A stretch of 64,000 bases of DNA from Azorinus chamasolen (lineage: Eukaryota; Mollusca; Bivalvia; Cardiida; Solecurtidae), in the NCBI GenBank assembly GCA_963576725.1, contig OY755242.1:25099869-25163868 (forward strand), read 5' to 3'. Under the pieces are notes generated by a model. That model was not told where the DNA came from. It made no database searches and saw nothing but the letters and a program-made list of their open reading frames with translations. The number at the start of each line of letters is the position of its first letter. Position 1 is the first letter of the stretch. Below are positions 63,497-64,000 of the stretch, in pieces. Position numbers and translations under genes: made by a program.

Positions 63497-64000
63497 GACA
63501 AGCAAAAAATGCGGAAAGCGCATTGAAGCTGATTTTTTCACCTGAAAGACCTTCATCCAAGCTATATGCATACAAAATATAGATTGTCTAGCATATGAAG
63601 TTTAGAAGTTATAACAAAAAAATTAATGACAGCCAAGTTTTCAAAATAGTGACCTTGACCTTGACTTGATCTCAGGTATGTTTATGTCATATGTAATGTT
63701 CTTGTCAAAGCTATCTGAATACCAAAGGCCAAATGCCTAGCGTTCGTGGATCAGAAGTTATAGCAAAATGTTAAAGTTTGTTAAAACAGCCATGTTTTCA
63801 AAATAGTGACCTTGACCTTGACCCAATTTCATATATCATTGTATCAACTGAAAGGCTTTCACCGAGGCTATCTTCATACCATATATGAATTGACTAGCAT
63901 ATGTGGGTCAGAAGGTAAGACAAAATGTGTTGACGTTTTTCAATGATGGCCAGCTTGTCAAAATAGTGACCTTGACCTAATTCTAAACATCTTTATATCA
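63497..64000 (+). repeat. ~158-bp tandem repeat, three units, running off the window
   Basis: TCAAAATAGTGACCTTGACC recurs at 63641, 63798 and 63958 (steps of 157 and 160 bp). Other words in phase are TCAGAAGTTATA(A/G)CAAAA and TGACTAGCATATG. Units differ by 25-35% outside the conserved word. Each carries TGACCTTGACCT. Confidence 0.75.

Overview
The window is animal nuclear DNA, most likely from a bivalve or other lophotrochozoan mollusc. It is AT-rich and gene-poor, with metazoan APE-type LINEs, tRNA-derived SINE-like sequences, Tc1 remnants, microsatellites, and one exon of a metazoan ion channel with eukaryotic splice signals. No prokaryotic operon, CRISPR array, rRNA gene or intact tRNA gene is visible. 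Species is not determined; the mollusc assignment is inference from repeat style.

Only one host gene is supported: at 60629-61616 (+) an early coding exon of a TRPC-type cation channel (ankyrin repeats plus the TRP_2 region with an HX3CXCX2C site). The rest of that gene lies to the right of the window. Two LINEs are present. One (9201-13130, +) has an uninterrupted endonuclease/reverse-transcriptase frame. The other (14365-17420, -) is an L1-like element with a broken ORF1 and a broken endonuclease and no reverse transcriptase.

Much of the rest consists of small non-autonomous DNA transposons (MITEs), each built around a central palindrome. I sorted them by eye. Type 1 is bounded by TTAA and starts CCC(A/T)TT or CTCTTT, as in piggyBac-like elements. 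Its families are A (TTAACCCATTCCCTCATA), B (TTAACCCTTTCCCTG), C (TTAACCCTTCGCTTGC), D (TTAACCCTTTCGCTGCCAA), E (TTAACCCTTTACTCCATG), G (TTAACTCTTTTGGCGCC) and I (TTAATCCTTACAACACTG). Type 2 is bounded by TA and starts CAGT(A/G/T)..., as in pogo/Tigger or Tc1-mariner elements. Its groups are F1 (CAGTAAAACCCCTCTAAACC), F2 (CAGTAAAACCTCTCTATAAC), F3 (CAGTTGAATTTCGATAT) and F4 (CAGTAGAACCTGTTTTAAGC). Both types carry hairpins whose tip is often GCTCC-N2..4-GGAGC, and they are nested in each other repeatedly, up to three deep. No transposase for either type is in the window.

Layout: 1-4.9 kb holds an F3 element with nested A copies, then unassigned DNA and A/B/D fragments. 4.9-20.4 kb is a tandem array of a ~2.2-kb composite unit (about 3.7 copies) that contains a tRNA(Ser/Leu)-like sequence, a B element and an F1 element; two of its units are interrupted by the LINEs. 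20.5-27.6 kb holds a B copy split by a 332-bp insert, an (AAT)n-linked interspersed repeat, a ~1.1-kb foldback element and a tRNA-SINE. 27.7-42.8 kb is dense nested MITEs with a Tc1 transposase remnant. 42.9-46.0 kb is degenerate minisatellites with a ~158-bp palindrome. 46.3-60.6 kb is more nested MITEs and minisatellites. 60.6-61.6 kb is the TRPC exon; 61.7-63.3 kb is intronic MITEs; and 63.5-64 kb is the start of a ~158-bp tandem repeat whose units each carry a DR0 nuclear-receptor-like motif.
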